Source: Bacteriovoracia bacterium
GTDB lineage: Bacteria > Bdellovibrionota > Bacteriovoracia > Bacteriovoracales > Bacteriovoracaceae
NCBI GenBank assembly: GCA_030426585.1
Contig: JAUHYH010000003.1
Coordinates: forward strand, 1 to 40,210
DNA length: 40,210 bases
Direction of reading: 5' to 3'
Part shown: in pieces, positions 1-10,184 of the stretch
Layout: each line of letters starts with the position of its first letter
Position numbering within the stretch: position 1 is the stretch's first letter
The notes under the pieces: generated by a model
The model's database searches: none
Told to the model about the DNA's origin: nothing
What the model saw: the letters and a program-made list of their open reading frames with translations, nothing else
Translations under genes and position numbers: made by a program

Positions 1-1
1 T

Positions 2-145
2 TATAGAGGAGATATGACAGGTGGGTTTAGGGCCAAGATGCTCGACTTTCAAAGCATTACCACTTCAACTAACTTTACTTTCCTCCTCATTCCAAAAGAG
101 GGAGAGACTGGACAAACTCCAGTTTTGGCAGATTATGCTGCTTAA
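2..145 (+). CDS. C-terminal fragment of a CDS truncated by the window start (hypothetical)
   Basis: Open frame from base 2 to TAA at 143-145 (YRGDMTGGFRAKMLDFQSITTSTNFTFLLIPKEGETGQTPVLADYAA*). Confidence 0.5.
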   Translation, partial: YRGDMTGGFRAKMLDFQSITTSTNFTFLLIPKEGETGQTPVLADYAA

Positions 146-174
146 TAATTACAAAAGGTCATAAGTTAGCTTAC

Positions 175-1194
175 TTATTTAGAATGACAAGCCGAGCACG
201 ACATCAATCGCTGAGTTGTATTAAGATTTAAAGGAGCGAGCTCCGTCCCATCCCTTAAGTTTTTACGAATTTTTTTTACATATCGCTTCACTTGCCTAAA
301 ATCATTTAACCGACTCCAAGCATATCTTTGAAAACCTGTTATAAAAGGAATTTTTGCGAACAAAAGTGCTCTTTTCGCTGACTTCGCAAACTTTGCTTTT
401 AACTCATTCTCATGATGGGGAGTTGTCGCATATTTATTGGCATAGTACTCAGCTAAAAGTACTAAAGACCCTTCTGTCACATGGGGAGCGGTCTTTGAGC
501 CCTCACGAACTTCTTTTTTTGTACCTGGTCCTCTTGAAAGTTTTACCTTCAGCATTTTCTCAGCTGATGTCTCTAATGCTTTTTCAAGCTCGGGAGAAGA
601 GTAATTAATGTGCTTATTCATATTAAGTTCTTTCAATGTAATATAAGTATTGTAGAAACCAAAAGCATTCGCATAGGTTTGCTTAATCATCAGATCTATT
701 TGCTCACGCTCAGGCTCCACTCCTTCAAGAATAGAAAGACTAAATTTTGTAGCTGATAACCAATAGGGTGTCAGTCGCGCTTCTGAGTCCGTCTCCACAG
801 AGGCTTCAAGAAGTTTAGCAACATGTCGATGACGAGCGAGATGTATCTCATTGGGATCATCCGATGAAGTAAACTTTTGAGAAGCTTCTAACCAATCCAG
901 CGACAAATTTTCTGTCAAAAAACCAAGTTTTGCATTGAGAATATAGAGTGCAGTATAGGCTAGAATCTGGGCCTCATCTTTAGATCTTTCTGCTATTGGT
1001 TTTTCTAAGATCAGATCTGAACTTTCTAAAAGCGATCGTTCAAAAGCTGGAATTTCTTTTGCTATCTTAGGATTATAAAAATCCATTTTAGAAAAATACT
1101 GTTTTTTTAATTCTAAAAAATTTTTCCACAATCTATTATTGGCATTGGCATTGGCATTGGTACTTAAAACTAGTAAGCATAATAAAAATTTCAT
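175..1194 (-). CDS. Secreted protein with C-terminal CxxCH (possible mono-heme c-type) motif
   Basis: 339 aa ORF, N-terminal signal peptide, ends ...MSCSACHSK*; CSACH is a heme c attachment motif. Confidence 0.7.
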   Translation of the reverse strand: MKFLLCLLVLSTNANANANNRLWKNFLELKKQYFSKMDFYNPKIAKEIPAFERSLLESSDLILEKPIAERSKDEAQILAYTALYILNAKLGFLTENLSLDWLEASQKFTSSDDPNEIHLARHRHVAKLLEASVETDSEARLTPYWLSATKFSLSILEGVEPEREQIDLMIKQTYANAFGFYNTYITLKELNMNKHINYSSPELEKALETSAEKMLKVKLSRGPGTKKEVREGSKTAPHVTEGSLVLLAEYYANKYATTPHHENELKAKFAKSAKRALLFAKIPFITGFQRYAWSRLNDFRQVKRYVKKIRKNLRDGTELAPLNLNTTQRLMSCSACHSK

Positions 1195-1406
1195 TACTCG
1201 TTCTTCCTTGATCGTTAATGAATGATGTCATTATTGTATCTTTACAAGTTTAAGATTCAAAAGATAAAGCTTTTTACTTAGGTATCTCAACCTGTATCGT
1301 TTATAACAATTGCAATAAATCTCTCTTGTGCAAAAACTGACTAAAAACCTTCTGCTTCAAGCTCTCTATAACTAGAGATTTCATAAAAAATACCGATAAA
1401 AAAACT

Positions 1407-3171
1407 ATGAGAAAGATTATATTAAGTCTGGGAGTTACTCTCTTTTTATACTCCTGTTCGCAAGCTTCTTATCGAGTTCCTAGTAGTCTCAACCAATGCC
1501 TTCCTTATACTCAAGCTGCTCCCTTCTTCAAAGCGATTGCAGATGATTCAAAATATCTCAAGACTAACGCTTTCGTTGGAAAAGTTGAAAATATGAAAGT
1601 TCACACGAATGGTGAATCAGGTTACTTTAAAAAAATTGAGTTGATTGAAAATGCAAAGCCAGGAACAGAACTCAATCTCGCCTATTTTATTTTTGAAGAT
1701 GACTATAGTTCAGCATTTCTGACAAAGAAACTTATCGAGGCTTCTCAAAAAGGAGTGAAGGTTAACTTGTTGATTGATTACTTTATGTCTGTGAAATATA
1801 AAAAATGGCTCGCCTATATCAACTCTCAAAAAGGCATAAAAGTAAAACTTTTCCGGCCGGCTTCAAAAAAATTCAAAAGCTATCTCAAAAAAGATTTGGA
1901 AATGACTGATGCTCATTCTTTTCTCGAAGGATTTGCACTACAAGATCCCGCAATGATCCAAAAGGGACTTTCAAGTTTATCTCGTTCAAAAGCTTCAAAC
2001 CGAAGCGGCAACCTTTAAAACCATAGAGGCGAGTCAAGTGGCTCCCAACGACCTCAAGATGGTTTTACTTCAAAAGCTTTTTTCTGATCCTCGAGTCCTC
2101 AAACAAATTCCAGAGTTGATGAGGATGGAGCGTTTTCTTAAAAACTACTTAAGACGATTGCATCACAAGAAACTCCTTGCAACGACTGATCGAGGTTATG
2201 AGTTTATTATTGGAGGACGGAATATCAGTGATGAATACCACATCGGTCTTGATGAGATTACAGATAAAAGTAGAGGTCTCTTGGAAGGGCGTAACTACCC
2301 TTTCGTTGACTCCGAGGTTTCAGGATCTGTCACTTCAACCGCTCAAGGGAAAGAGTTCAGTGAAAGTTATTCAAGACTTTGGAATGCCTATTCTGACCTT
2401 TATGAAACACCCGGAAGGTTTAATATTAACTCCAAAGAATACCTGACTCAGCAAAAGAATCTACAGGAGAAGTCAAAAGTATTTGAAGAACGAATCGAAG
2501 ATCTAAAGAAACGAGTTGAAGACGGAACTTTAAAGTCAGATGACGTTTTAGATATTCGCTATTCAGAAAATCTTTATCACTCTGCTTATTCAAAAAAGGA
2601 AATCATGCATGACTGGAAAAGAGTCATTGAAGAGATGACTCCCGAAAAAGGGCAAATTGATATGGTTATGGCCTATCTCTATCTTTATCCAGAAATGTTG
2701 AACTCACTTGAAATAGCGATTAAGAAGGGAGTGGATATAAATCTTTATACTAATTCGATGACAACAACTGACTTAAGTATTGTGAATCTAGCGAGTTACC
2801 AAAAAATAAGTGAATGGAAAAAGAAACTTCAAGGTTCAGGAAAGATTAAATTCTTCGAACTCGGCCTTGAAAAGGGATCAGGATCTCTTCATGCAAAAAT
2901 CTTTAAGGCAGGAAATATTGTGGGAGTTGGTTCTGCGAACCTCGATCCAAGAACTTTTCTCATTGATACAAACAATGTCATGTTTTTTGACTTCAGCTCA
3001 AACCCTGAAATGGCAGAAGAAATCTTTGAAAGGTATATTGGCGGTGCTTATCCCTGGGAAGAGCTAACTGAACAAAAAGCACAATTTATCCTTCAAAAAG
3101 CTAAAGAAGATCCTAAAAATGAGCACATTTTAGAACTGATGAACTTTAAATTCTTTGAAGATCAAATTTAG
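1407..3171 (+). pseudogene. Phospholipase D-like (cardiolipin synthase-type) lipoprotein gene interrupted by a frameshift near 1954-2018
   Basis: ORF 1407-2018 (lipobox SCSQ; PLD N-terminal region 'LAYFIFEDDYSSAFLTKKLIEASQKGVKVNLLIDY') continues in the next frame in ORF 2038-3171 (HKD-like motifs 'HHKKLLATTD' and 'LHAKIFKAGNIVGVGSANLDPRTF'). The frame-2 reading upstream of 2038 (LVQKLQTEAATFKTIEASQVAPNDLK) is protein-like. Confidence 0.75.
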
Positions 3172-3824
3172 ATCGAAATGAGAAAAGAAAATTCCACCTG
3201 AGTTCCGACACGTTGATTACCGGCCTTCATATCACTTTTCGCCTCTGCTTCCACTATCGTGTCGTCATTAATATAGAGATAGCTGGTCTCAATTCCAGAA
3301 AAAACATCAACCCCATTAGCACTCACACCGACACAATCTTTGGTATCCCCTAAAACAGTGAAGACATTCTTTTTAATCAGTTCAACTTCAGTAATCCCAA
3401 CCGATGAAATCGTTTGAGATTTAGGTTGGATTTGAACACAAAGCTTCACGACATCACCTGTCGTTTTCGAGATGAATTTCATTTGCGACCAAGGTTGTTC
3501 TGAACCTTTTAAGGTTAGCCCATCAACTCGAGAGAAGTCACTGGCCTCAACCTTCACATAGACTTTGATGTCGTCTTCAGTCATATCAAGAAAGGTTTCT
3601 TTGGGGATTGTCACAGAAGACTTCCCTTCATCATAAGCATAAAGCTCTCTATACCGAAAAGAGTCTAGATAAATTCGGTCATTTTCTCTTCTTGCATTCA
3701 CAAGTTCATAATCAGTTTCAATTGGCGTATCACTTGGAGTTCCAACTTGCGGAGTTAATTCATCATCCCCTCCGCATGAAATAAAAAGTAAAAGAATCGA
3801 AACTTTTAAAGCATTTTGAAACAT
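3168..3824 (-). CDS. Hypothetical lipoprotein
   Basis: 218 aa ORF, signal peptide and lipobox (LLLFISCGGDDE). Confidence 0.7.
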   Translation of the reverse strand: MFQNALKVSILLLFISCGGDDELTPQVGTPSDTPIETDYELVNARRENDRIYLDSFRYRELYAYDEGKSSVTIPKETFLDMTEDDIKVYVKVEASDFSRVDGLTLKGSEQPWSQMKFISKTTGDVVKLCVQIQPKSQTISSVGITEVELIKKNVFTVLGDTKDCVGVSANGVDVFSGIETSYLYINDDTIVEAEAKSDMKAGNQRVGTQVEFSFLISI

Positions 3825-4013
3825 AACAGTCTCCTACTTATAGTTTAGCAAACATCATTCCAAACTGTTAATAAGCAATTTCAACCGGTTATAATGAAGT
3901 TCTAGTATCAGAATGTTTGAATTGGTGTCAGATTTTTTATTTACCCAAAAAACCCTCTTGATTTATTTCCGCCAGAATGGAGAATAAACCTAAACGCCCC
4001 TTAAGGAGTCCCC

Positions 4014-4436
4014 GTGAAAAAAACTAAAGCCGTCCAAGGATCTTGTCTCTGTGGAAAGATCAAAGTCGAAGCCCAAGAAATGCACCAAAACCTCGGAGCT
4101 TGCCACTGTGTCACCTGTCGTAAATGGGTAGCCGGACCTTTTTTAACCGTTGATTGTGGGCTTAATGTAAAAATCACTGGAGAAGAAAATCTAGGCATCT
4201 TCGATTCTTCAGAATGGGCGGATCGTGGGTTTTGTAAAAACTGCGGTACTAGCCTTTTCTATCGTTTCAAACAAAATCAACATTATATTTTTTCTTCTGA
4301 AATTTTCGATGAACCAGAATTAGTTTTTGACCACCAGGTTTTTATTGATCACAAACCTAGTTACTATGCCTTTTCGAACAAAACGAAAGACATGACGGCC
4401 CAGGAAGTTTTCGAAGCTTTTGCTCCTAAAGAATAG
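4014..4436 (+). CDS. GFA (glutathione-dependent formaldehyde-activating-like, Mss4-like fold) family protein
   Basis: GSCLCGKIKVEA...GACHCVTCRKWVAGPF...FCKNCGTSLFYRF: typical GFA cysteine pattern. Confidence 0.9.
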   Translation: MKKTKAVQGSCLCGKIKVEAQEMHQNLGACHCVTCRKWVAGPFLTVDCGLNVKITGEENLGIFDSSEWADRGFCKNCGTSLFYRFKQNQHYIFSSEIFDEPELVFDHQVFIDHKPSYYAFSNKTKDMTAQEVFEAFAPKE

Positions 4437-4559
4437 GCGTATTAGACACATACCTGACCAAAAGAGTCCCATGGTTGGCTTACTGCTCATTGATTAAATC
4501 ACTCTTCAATAGGATAATTTAAGTTAGTGATCGGGAAGGTCACGTCTCTAGGAGACTCG

Positions 4560-5561
4560 ATGATGGAATATCGAAACTTATTATCTCTACTCTTACTCAC
4601 CTTTCTATTATTCAGCTGTGGGAAACAGGATGCTTCTGGGGTTCGAGGTATAACATCAATAGAAGAACCAGACGATCAAGGAGATAACTCCCCTATGGAC
4701 GTTTGCTATGACGGAAGTGATCACGGTGGTAAGGTCTGCCTCCAAGCTTTTCTCAGTCGTGATGTTATTCAAGAAACAGAAGATTATAATTATATTAACC
4801 CGCACCGAGATTCCAGTTTTCCAAGTACTTGGGACCCTAGTTTTTATGAAGCGCCTAAACTACTCGTGGACCTACATCGGGCCGACGCTGATGATTTTAT
4901 TGCACAAAACTTTCAAGTTGGTGAAGTTATGCAAGCGAGGAAAGGTCGTTACGCCTACTTTTCACCTTATGTTGCGAAGAACCTTCAAACGATGAGATCT
5001 TCAAGCAATCGAATTATAAATGTTAATAGTGCCTACAGGTCTCCAGCATACAATGCAACGATCGATGGTTCTGCTAAATGGTCAAGGCATCAGTATGGCG
5101 ATGCGGTTGATCTCAATATCGCTGGGTTAACTGTTGCTCAAATGGGAGATCTTTGTGCCGCTCATAACGCTGATTTTGTTCTAAGGTATAAGACTCATAT
5201 TCATTGTGATTGGCGATGGTCGGCCAAGCTTAACGACTTTCCTAACAATAATCTCTTTGAAAGAGAAAACATTCAATTTAAGGTCGACAAGCATATCGAA
5301 AACCTGAGACAAGAAACCAAAGTCGTCATCGTAAGTGGCGAGCCTGAGTTTCAATCCAATATTAGTTTAACTGTGCTTGCCCATCATCATGAAGACACAG
5401 AAGAATTACTCAATGATTGGATAGTCCATTCGCCAAATGGTGAAAAAATTGAAGTCACCTCGACTCACCTTGAACTTGAAAATCTATCGAGGGGAACTTA
5501 TCAAATTGAAGCGAAAGCTGGGGGTCTCATCCCTGTTTCTTATAGGCTTGAGGTTGAATAA
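4560..5561 (+). CDS. M15-family peptidase-like lipoprotein (D-Ala-D-Ala carboxypeptidase-like)
   Basis: Lipobox LLLFSCGKQ; 'VNSAYRSPAYNATIDGSAKWSRHQYGDAVDLN' and 'HIHCDW' match the M15 zinc-ligand pattern. Start moved from ORF-track 4527 to the ATG at 4560. Confidence 0.8.
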   Translation: MMEYRNLLSLLLLTFLLFSCGKQDASGVRGITSIEEPDDQGDNSPMDVCYDGSDHGGKVCLQAFLSRDVIQETEDYNYINPHRDSSFPSTWDPSFYEAPKLLVDLHRADADDFIAQNFQVGEVMQARKGRYAYFSPYVAKNLQTMRSSSNRIINVNSAYRSPAYNATIDGSAKWSRHQYGDAVDLNIAGLTVAQMGDLCAAHNADFVLRYKTHIHCDWRWSAKLNDFPNNNLFERENIQFKVDKHIENLRQETKVVIVSGEPEFQSNISLTVLAHHHEDTEELLNDWIVHSPNGEKIEVTSTHLELENLSRGTYQIEAKAGGLIPVSYRLEVE

Positions 5562-5582
5562 GCAGTGTACTTAATGATTTTT

Positions 5583-6392
5583 CTACAGAAACTTGCTTCC
5601 ATGCTTTGGTAAAAATCTATAGACTCCATAAATTAAGCCCGAATAAATGATTAAGTACTGCCATTGAGTGGGATAACTTAACCCAAAACCAAGCTCCCAA
5701 ACCAGCGCAAAGCTGACGGTCAGAAACGAAAAGAGGATTGCAGCAAAAAGACCTAGTCGGTGATAAACAATACTAGAAATAAAAGCGTACAAAGGTGGCA
5801 AGAGAAAGAAAATATTCCAACGAATTCCATTAAAAGAAATAAGTGGAATCTCTCCTACAAAGTTCTCAATTGGAAAAAATGTATAAAGTGGAGCAAAGGA
5901 AACACTTCCCAAAAGCTCCAAACCAAGATCCGCTAAAAGGATAAAGAGAAGCAATTTTAACTCTGAATAAGAGTCTTTAAAGGTATCAATGATTCCAAAA
6001 TAATAAAAAGCTAAAATCGGAAGCATTCGCACTCCAGGGATCCCTACTAACATCAAGTCTCCTGCTGGTCCCACAAGAAGATAACCTATGATTTTAGGAA
6101 GAGTGGCCACACCAAGAGCACAACCAACGACCGTGAATAGTATTTTCGAATCTTTTATCGCAGTTAAGTTCAATCTTCTTTTCATCAAAACAACAAAAAG
6201 AGTAAACAGAGCGATCGTAAGAAAATCTCTAAAGTAAGCACTTTGAAATAAGGTAAAATATAGATAATCACTCGCTCCCTCTGGACTCACCAGTTTAGGG
6301 ATACTTCCAAGATATCGAGCAAGGTGATCGAAAAACCAAAGTGGTAAAGAGATAAGAATAAGCGGGAGAAAAATTGATTTAATTCTATTCAT
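5583..6392 (-). CDS. Multi-pass membrane protein, unknown function
   Basis: 269 aa ORF with several hydrophobic segments. Confidence 0.7.
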   Translation of the reverse strand: MNRIKSIFLPLILISLPLWFFDHLARYLGSIPKLVSPEGASDYLYFTLFQSAYFRDFLTIALFTLFVVLMKRRLNLTAIKDSKILFTVVGCALGVATLPKIIGYLLVGPAGDLMLVGIPGVRMLPILAFYYFGIIDTFKDSYSELKLLLFILLADLGLELLGSVSFAPLYTFFPIENFVGEIPLISFNGIRWNIFFLLPPLYAFISSIVYHRLGLFAAILFSFLTVSFALVWELGFGLSYPTQWQYLIIYSGLIYGVYRFLPKHGSKFL

Positions 6393-6428
6393 ACATCTAG
6401 CCTAGCACCAAAAATTTTTATTTAAAAT

Positions 6429-6466
6429 ACTCCGCTACCGAAGTGTTTTCGCGAATATTTATTTAG
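6429..6466 (+). repeat. 38-nt palindrome-plus-tail element, copy A
   Basis: ACTCCGCTACCGAAGTGTTTTCGCGAATATTTATTTAG; aligns without gaps to copies at 10656, 19922 and 21382. Confidence 0.8.
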
Positions 6467-6480
6467 TGTTTATTGAACCT

Positions 6481-7776
6481 CTATCTTCTTTTCCCTTGTT
6501 TCTTTCTATTTACCAGACGCTTCTTACGAACAGAGGATTTTTTATTATTTGGCCTACGATTTCGCGATTGAGCACGCTTATTATTCTGACTGGCCTTTTT
6601 GGGCTTAGGTCGAAAGAGCTCTTCAAGTGTCTGCCTATCCGTGTGATAAGGTTGGTCCTCATCTACATTAAGCTTCTTTTTAATAAACTTTTCGACACTA
6701 GTGAACAGGCTTAGTTCCGATTGGTCACAAAATGAAATCGCCACTCCTTCTCGTCCCGCTCGAGCAGTTCTTCCGATCCGGTGAACATAAACTTCAGGAT
6801 CTTCCGGAAGATCGTAGTTAATCACGTGACTAACATGATCAACATCAATCCCTCTGGAAGCAATATCAGTGGCAATGAGGATCTTAAACTTCCCCGAGCG
6901 AAAACCTTCAAGTGCTTTTTCTCGAGCGTTCTGAGATTTATTCCCGTGGATAACACCTGATCGTATCCCCGCTTCTTCTAAATATTCAAGCGCTTTATTC
7001 GCTCCTCGCTTGGTTCGCGTGAAAATCAAAACACTTTTGATGTTTTTCTCTTTGCTCAAAATATGGAGAAGCAGATTCGGCTTATTTTTCTTTTTCACTA
7101 AATGAATCCGTTGAGCAATCTTCTCTACCGTCATCTTCTCAGGAGTGACTTCAACTTTAACAGGATCTCTCAACAGAGAATTCGCAAGCCCAATAATTCC
7201 CTTAGGCATTGTTGCTGAAAAAAGGAGGGTTTGTTTTTTCTTTGGAAGCTGCTTGATGACCTTTTTCACATCATTCAAAAAACCCATATCAAGCATACGA
7301 TCGGCTTCATCAAGGATGAAAACCTCAAGCTCGTCATAGCGAATATACCCTGAATCCATTAAATCCAAGAGTCGCCCCGGCGTCGCAATCAAAATATCGA
7401 GACCTTTATTCAGCGCTTTGATTTGTTTCGCGTGGGCCACCCCACCAAAGACAACAGCACTCGAAAGTTTTAATCCCTTTGAATAACTTTGAATATTCTC
7501 TTCAATCTGTGAGGCCAACTCACGAGTCGGAGTCAGAATCAAGGCACGAACATTGCGAGACTTCGGTCGGGTTTTCTTGCTCCCCAACCGACTGATCAAG
7601 GGTAATGAAAAGGCCGCCGTTTTCCCGGTCCCCGTTTGAGCGATCCCCAAAAGGTCTTTTCCTTTTAACAAATGAGGGATCGACTGCTCCTGAATGGGAG
7701 TCGGCTTGGTATACCCTTTCTCAGCAATTGCTTTTTTGATCGATGGAAGCAGATCCAGAGCGCTAAAATTAACCAC
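6481..7776 (-). CDS. rhlE: DEAD-box ATP-dependent RNA helicase, RhlE-like
   Basis: Motifs AQTGTGKT, PTRELA, TPGR, DEAD, SAT, HRIGRTAR; basic C-terminal tail. Confidence 0.88.
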   Translation of the reverse strand: MVNFSALDLLPSIKKAIAEKGYTKPTPIQEQSIPHLLKGKDLLGIAQTGTGKTAAFSLPLISRLGSKKTRPKSRNVRALILTPTRELASQIEENIQSYSKGLKLSSAVVFGGVAHAKQIKALNKGLDILIATPGRLLDLMDSGYIRYDELEVFILDEADRMLDMGFLNDVKKVIKQLPKKKQTLLFSATMPKGIIGLANSLLRDPVKVEVTPEKMTVEKIAQRIHLVKKKNKPNLLLHILSKEKNIKSVLIFTRTKRGANKALEYLEEAGIRSGVIHGNKSQNAREKALEGFRSGKFKILIATDIASRGIDVDHVSHVINYDLPEDPEVYVHRIGRTARAGREGVAISFCDQSELSLFTSVEKFIKKKLNVDEDQPYHTDRQTLEELFRPKPKKASQNNKRAQSRNRRPNNKKSSVRKKRLVNRKKQGKRR

Positions 7777-7962
7777 GTTTGCCCCTTCAAGCTCTTTGAC
7801 TAGTTTTATGTTTTAGATGCCCTCTTTTCTCACTTAAATCCCCAAAATTAAAGACTTCTTCCAAACAATGGCATTATTTCACGCTTTTGGGGCCGGCTTT
7901 ACACCTAGAAAGCGTCAGTGCTAGTTTTCATTACTTAGACTGCTTAAAATAAAGGATAGCTC

Positions 7963-9138
7963 ATGAGCTCAAAGCAAAATGGTTTTCAAGAATTTATCAC
8001 CAACTCTGACCTCACGAAGTATCTTAGCGATTCAAAACTAAGCAAACCAACTCAGATTCAAAGCTCTGCTTTCCCAGCGTTGCTTGGCGAAGGTGATTTT
8101 ATCGTTCAAGGGAAAACAGGGAGTGGTAAAACTCTCGCTTACCTACTTCCCGTGATTCAACGATTAAAGGAACTCGAGGCCCTAGGTGGTGAAGAACAAA
8201 CGGCCAGCCCTAAGGCAATTGTTTTAGTTCCTACTCGAGAATTGGCCTTACAGGTTTTCTCTGTCGCTAAAGGAATCTCACACTTTGCAAAACTTAGAAT
8301 TAGAAAACTCATTGGGGGAGATAAGGGAAAATCCCTTGATAACCTTTTTAGATCCCCAATGGATATCCTCATTACCAGTCCAGAAAGATGCTTCAGGGCT
8401 TTTAAAAAGAAGGATCTCTCTACGCAATCATTAAAGTTCTTTGTTCTCGATGAGGCAGATCAACTCTTCGACTCTTCTTTTAAGAAAACGACTCAAGAAA
8501 TCGCTCACCTGACTTTGAATGATCAAGCGCAAGTCTTTTTAGTTGGAGCTTCGAGACCGGCTAACTTTGAAGAAATCATCTCCGAGGCCTTCCCTGATAG
8601 AGCTTTTAAAACCATCGGGAAAGGTGAAGAGAATGTTCTTAACCACCAAGTCAGCACCCATAATATAAGCCTCGAAGAAGATGATAAGTTTGTTTACGTT
8701 AATTCATTTCTAAAAAAGCAAAACAAGCGAAATGGTCTGGTCTTTATGGGGAATAAGGCCCGGGCCCAAAGAGTTTACGAACAAATTAAAAAGCTTAAAA
8801 AAGAAAAAGTTTATCTGGTTCATAAAGATTTAGAAATCAAAGATAGACTCAAGGTGGTTGAAGATTTTAGAAAAACCGGTGGAGTTATGATTTCAACTGA
8901 TATTATGGCCAGAGGAGTTGATATTTCTCACCTTCAATGGGTTCTCAACTTTGACCTTCCTTCTGAAGCCGATTACTACCTCCATCGTTGTGGACGAGTG
9001 GGAAGATCTGCTCGCGCGGGAGATGTCTTTAACTTCATCACCTCACGAGATAATAAGCGCTTAATGAAAATCAATGAGTCTCTTACGGTTCAAGGGCGTG
9101 AGGATATTCAAATCCCTCTTCATTTTAAAAGACGTTAA
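7963..9138 (+). CDS. Divergent DEAD-box RNA helicase
   Basis: GKTGSGKT, LVPTRELA, DEADQLFD, HRCGRVGRSARAG; motif III reads GAS instead of SAT. Confidence 0.85.
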   Translation: MSSKQNGFQEFITNSDLTKYLSDSKLSKPTQIQSSAFPALLGEGDFIVQGKTGSGKTLAYLLPVIQRLKELEALGGEEQTASPKAIVLVPTRELALQVFSVAKGISHFAKLRIRKLIGGDKGKSLDNLFRSPMDILITSPERCFRAFKKKDLSTQSLKFFVLDEADQLFDSSFKKTTQEIAHLTLNDQAQVFLVGASRPANFEEIISEAFPDRAFKTIGKGEENVLNHQVSTHNISLEEDDKFVYVNSFLKKQNKRNGLVFMGNKARAQRVYEQIKKLKKEKVYLVHKDLEIKDRLKVVEDFRKTGGVMISTDIMARGVDISHLQWVLNFDLPSEADYYLHRCGRVGRSARAGDVFNFITSRDNKRLMKINESLTVQGREDIQIPLHFKRR

Positions 9139-9756
9139 ATGGAAGAAGCCAAGGCCCCTGCAACTTTAAGAAATAGAGAACCTATTCTTGAGGTCCTCAA
9201 GCAATATGTAAGAGGCAGGAAAAACCTTTTAGAGATTGGGAGCGGAACGGCTGAGCATGCGGTTTATTTTGCCAAGCATTTTCCTGAACTCAACTGGGTG
9301 ACCTCTGATGTTCAACCCAATCACAAAGTTATTAAAGAAACGCTAACCGAAAATAAAGTTCCTAATGTCGCTGGTCCCCTATTACTTAAAGTTGGTGAGG
9401 ATGATTTCCCAAGAACCAGTTTCCAATATGTTTTTTCGGCAAACTGTCTTCATATCATGTCTTGGAAAGAAGGCAAGACACTCTTCAAACTTTTAGGTAA
9501 ACGTTTAAGAGAAGGCGCACATGTTTTCTTTTATGGTCCCTTTAACTATGATGGCCAATTCACTTCTGAGAGTAATAAAAAGTTTAATGATTGGCTTCAG
9601 GAAAGAAATCCGAAGTCGGCCATTCGAAATTTCGAAGATGTTTTAAAATCAATGGAGAAATTTGGATTCGAACTGATTAAAGATCATGAGATGCCTGCGA
9701 ATAATCGTCTTTTAGTTTTTAGAAGGCTTCCTTTTCAACAAGAGCAGCATTCGTAA
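9139..9756 (+). CDS. DUF938-family SAM-dependent methyltransferase
   Basis: 'LLEIGSGTAEHAVYFAKHFPELNWVTSDVQPN' and 'FSANCLHIMSW' are typical of DUF938; ATG directly follows the upstream TAA. Confidence 0.85.
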   Translation: MEEAKAPATLRNREPILEVLKQYVRGRKNLLEIGSGTAEHAVYFAKHFPELNWVTSDVQPNHKVIKETLTENKVPNVAGPLLLKVGEDDFPRTSFQYVFSANCLHIMSWKEGKTLFKLLGKRLREGAHVFFYGPFNYDGQFTSESNKKFNDWLQERNPKSAIRNFEDVLKSMEKFGFELIKDHEMPANNRLLVFRRLPFQQEQHS

Positions 9757-9760
9757 TTAT

Positions 9761-10180
9761 TTAATCTAAAATTTCAACTACTCGAAACTTTTCACAAACC
9801 ACTTTTGCAGTCTTTGAATCCCATTCCAGACCGATCGTCTTTCCATACTCTGAGAAGAACTTTTCATGGGCCGCACGCCAATATTCATAGGACCGATCCC
9901 CTTCGCCTTCAAGATAAGCGAATTCTTCACTGACATCCAAGAACGGCATCACCTCCACAGAGGTTAATTCAATAATGCATCTGGGGTTATCTTTTGAGTC
10001 CATGATATAAGACCGCTCACCTTTTTGTGGTATCGGAACATTTTCAACCAGGTGGCTTTCGTACCAACTACACGTCGCTGTCTTAATCCCTTTTAAGGTT
10101 AATTCCAGCAATTCGTCTTCAATTCCAGAGCCCTTGCCTCCGTAATGCCAACCTTCTAAATCTTTTAGTTTTTTGTTCAT
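9761..10180 (-). CDS. ASCH domain-containing protein
   Basis: 'ELLELTLKGIKTATCSWY...ERSYIMDSKDNPRCIIELTSVEVMPF...EGEGDRSYEYWRAAHEKFF'. Start shifted to the internal ATG (MNKKLKDLEGW). Confidence 0.8.
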   Translation of the reverse strand: MNKKLKDLEGWHYGGKGSGIEDELLELTLKGIKTATCSWYESHLVENVPIPQKGERSYIMDSKDNPRCIIELTSVEVMPFLDVSEEFAYLEGEGDRSYEYWRAAHEKFFSEYGKTIGLEWDSKTAKVVCEKFRVVEILD

Positions 10181-10184
10181 GAGC

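Noticed and set aside
4001-4198. Antisense ORF on the minus strand over the GFA gene, and similar overlapping short ORFs (e.g. 2177-2446, 2810-3067, 24951-25241, 27985-28227)
   Set aside because: They overlap well-supported genes in another frame and show no independent coding evidence.
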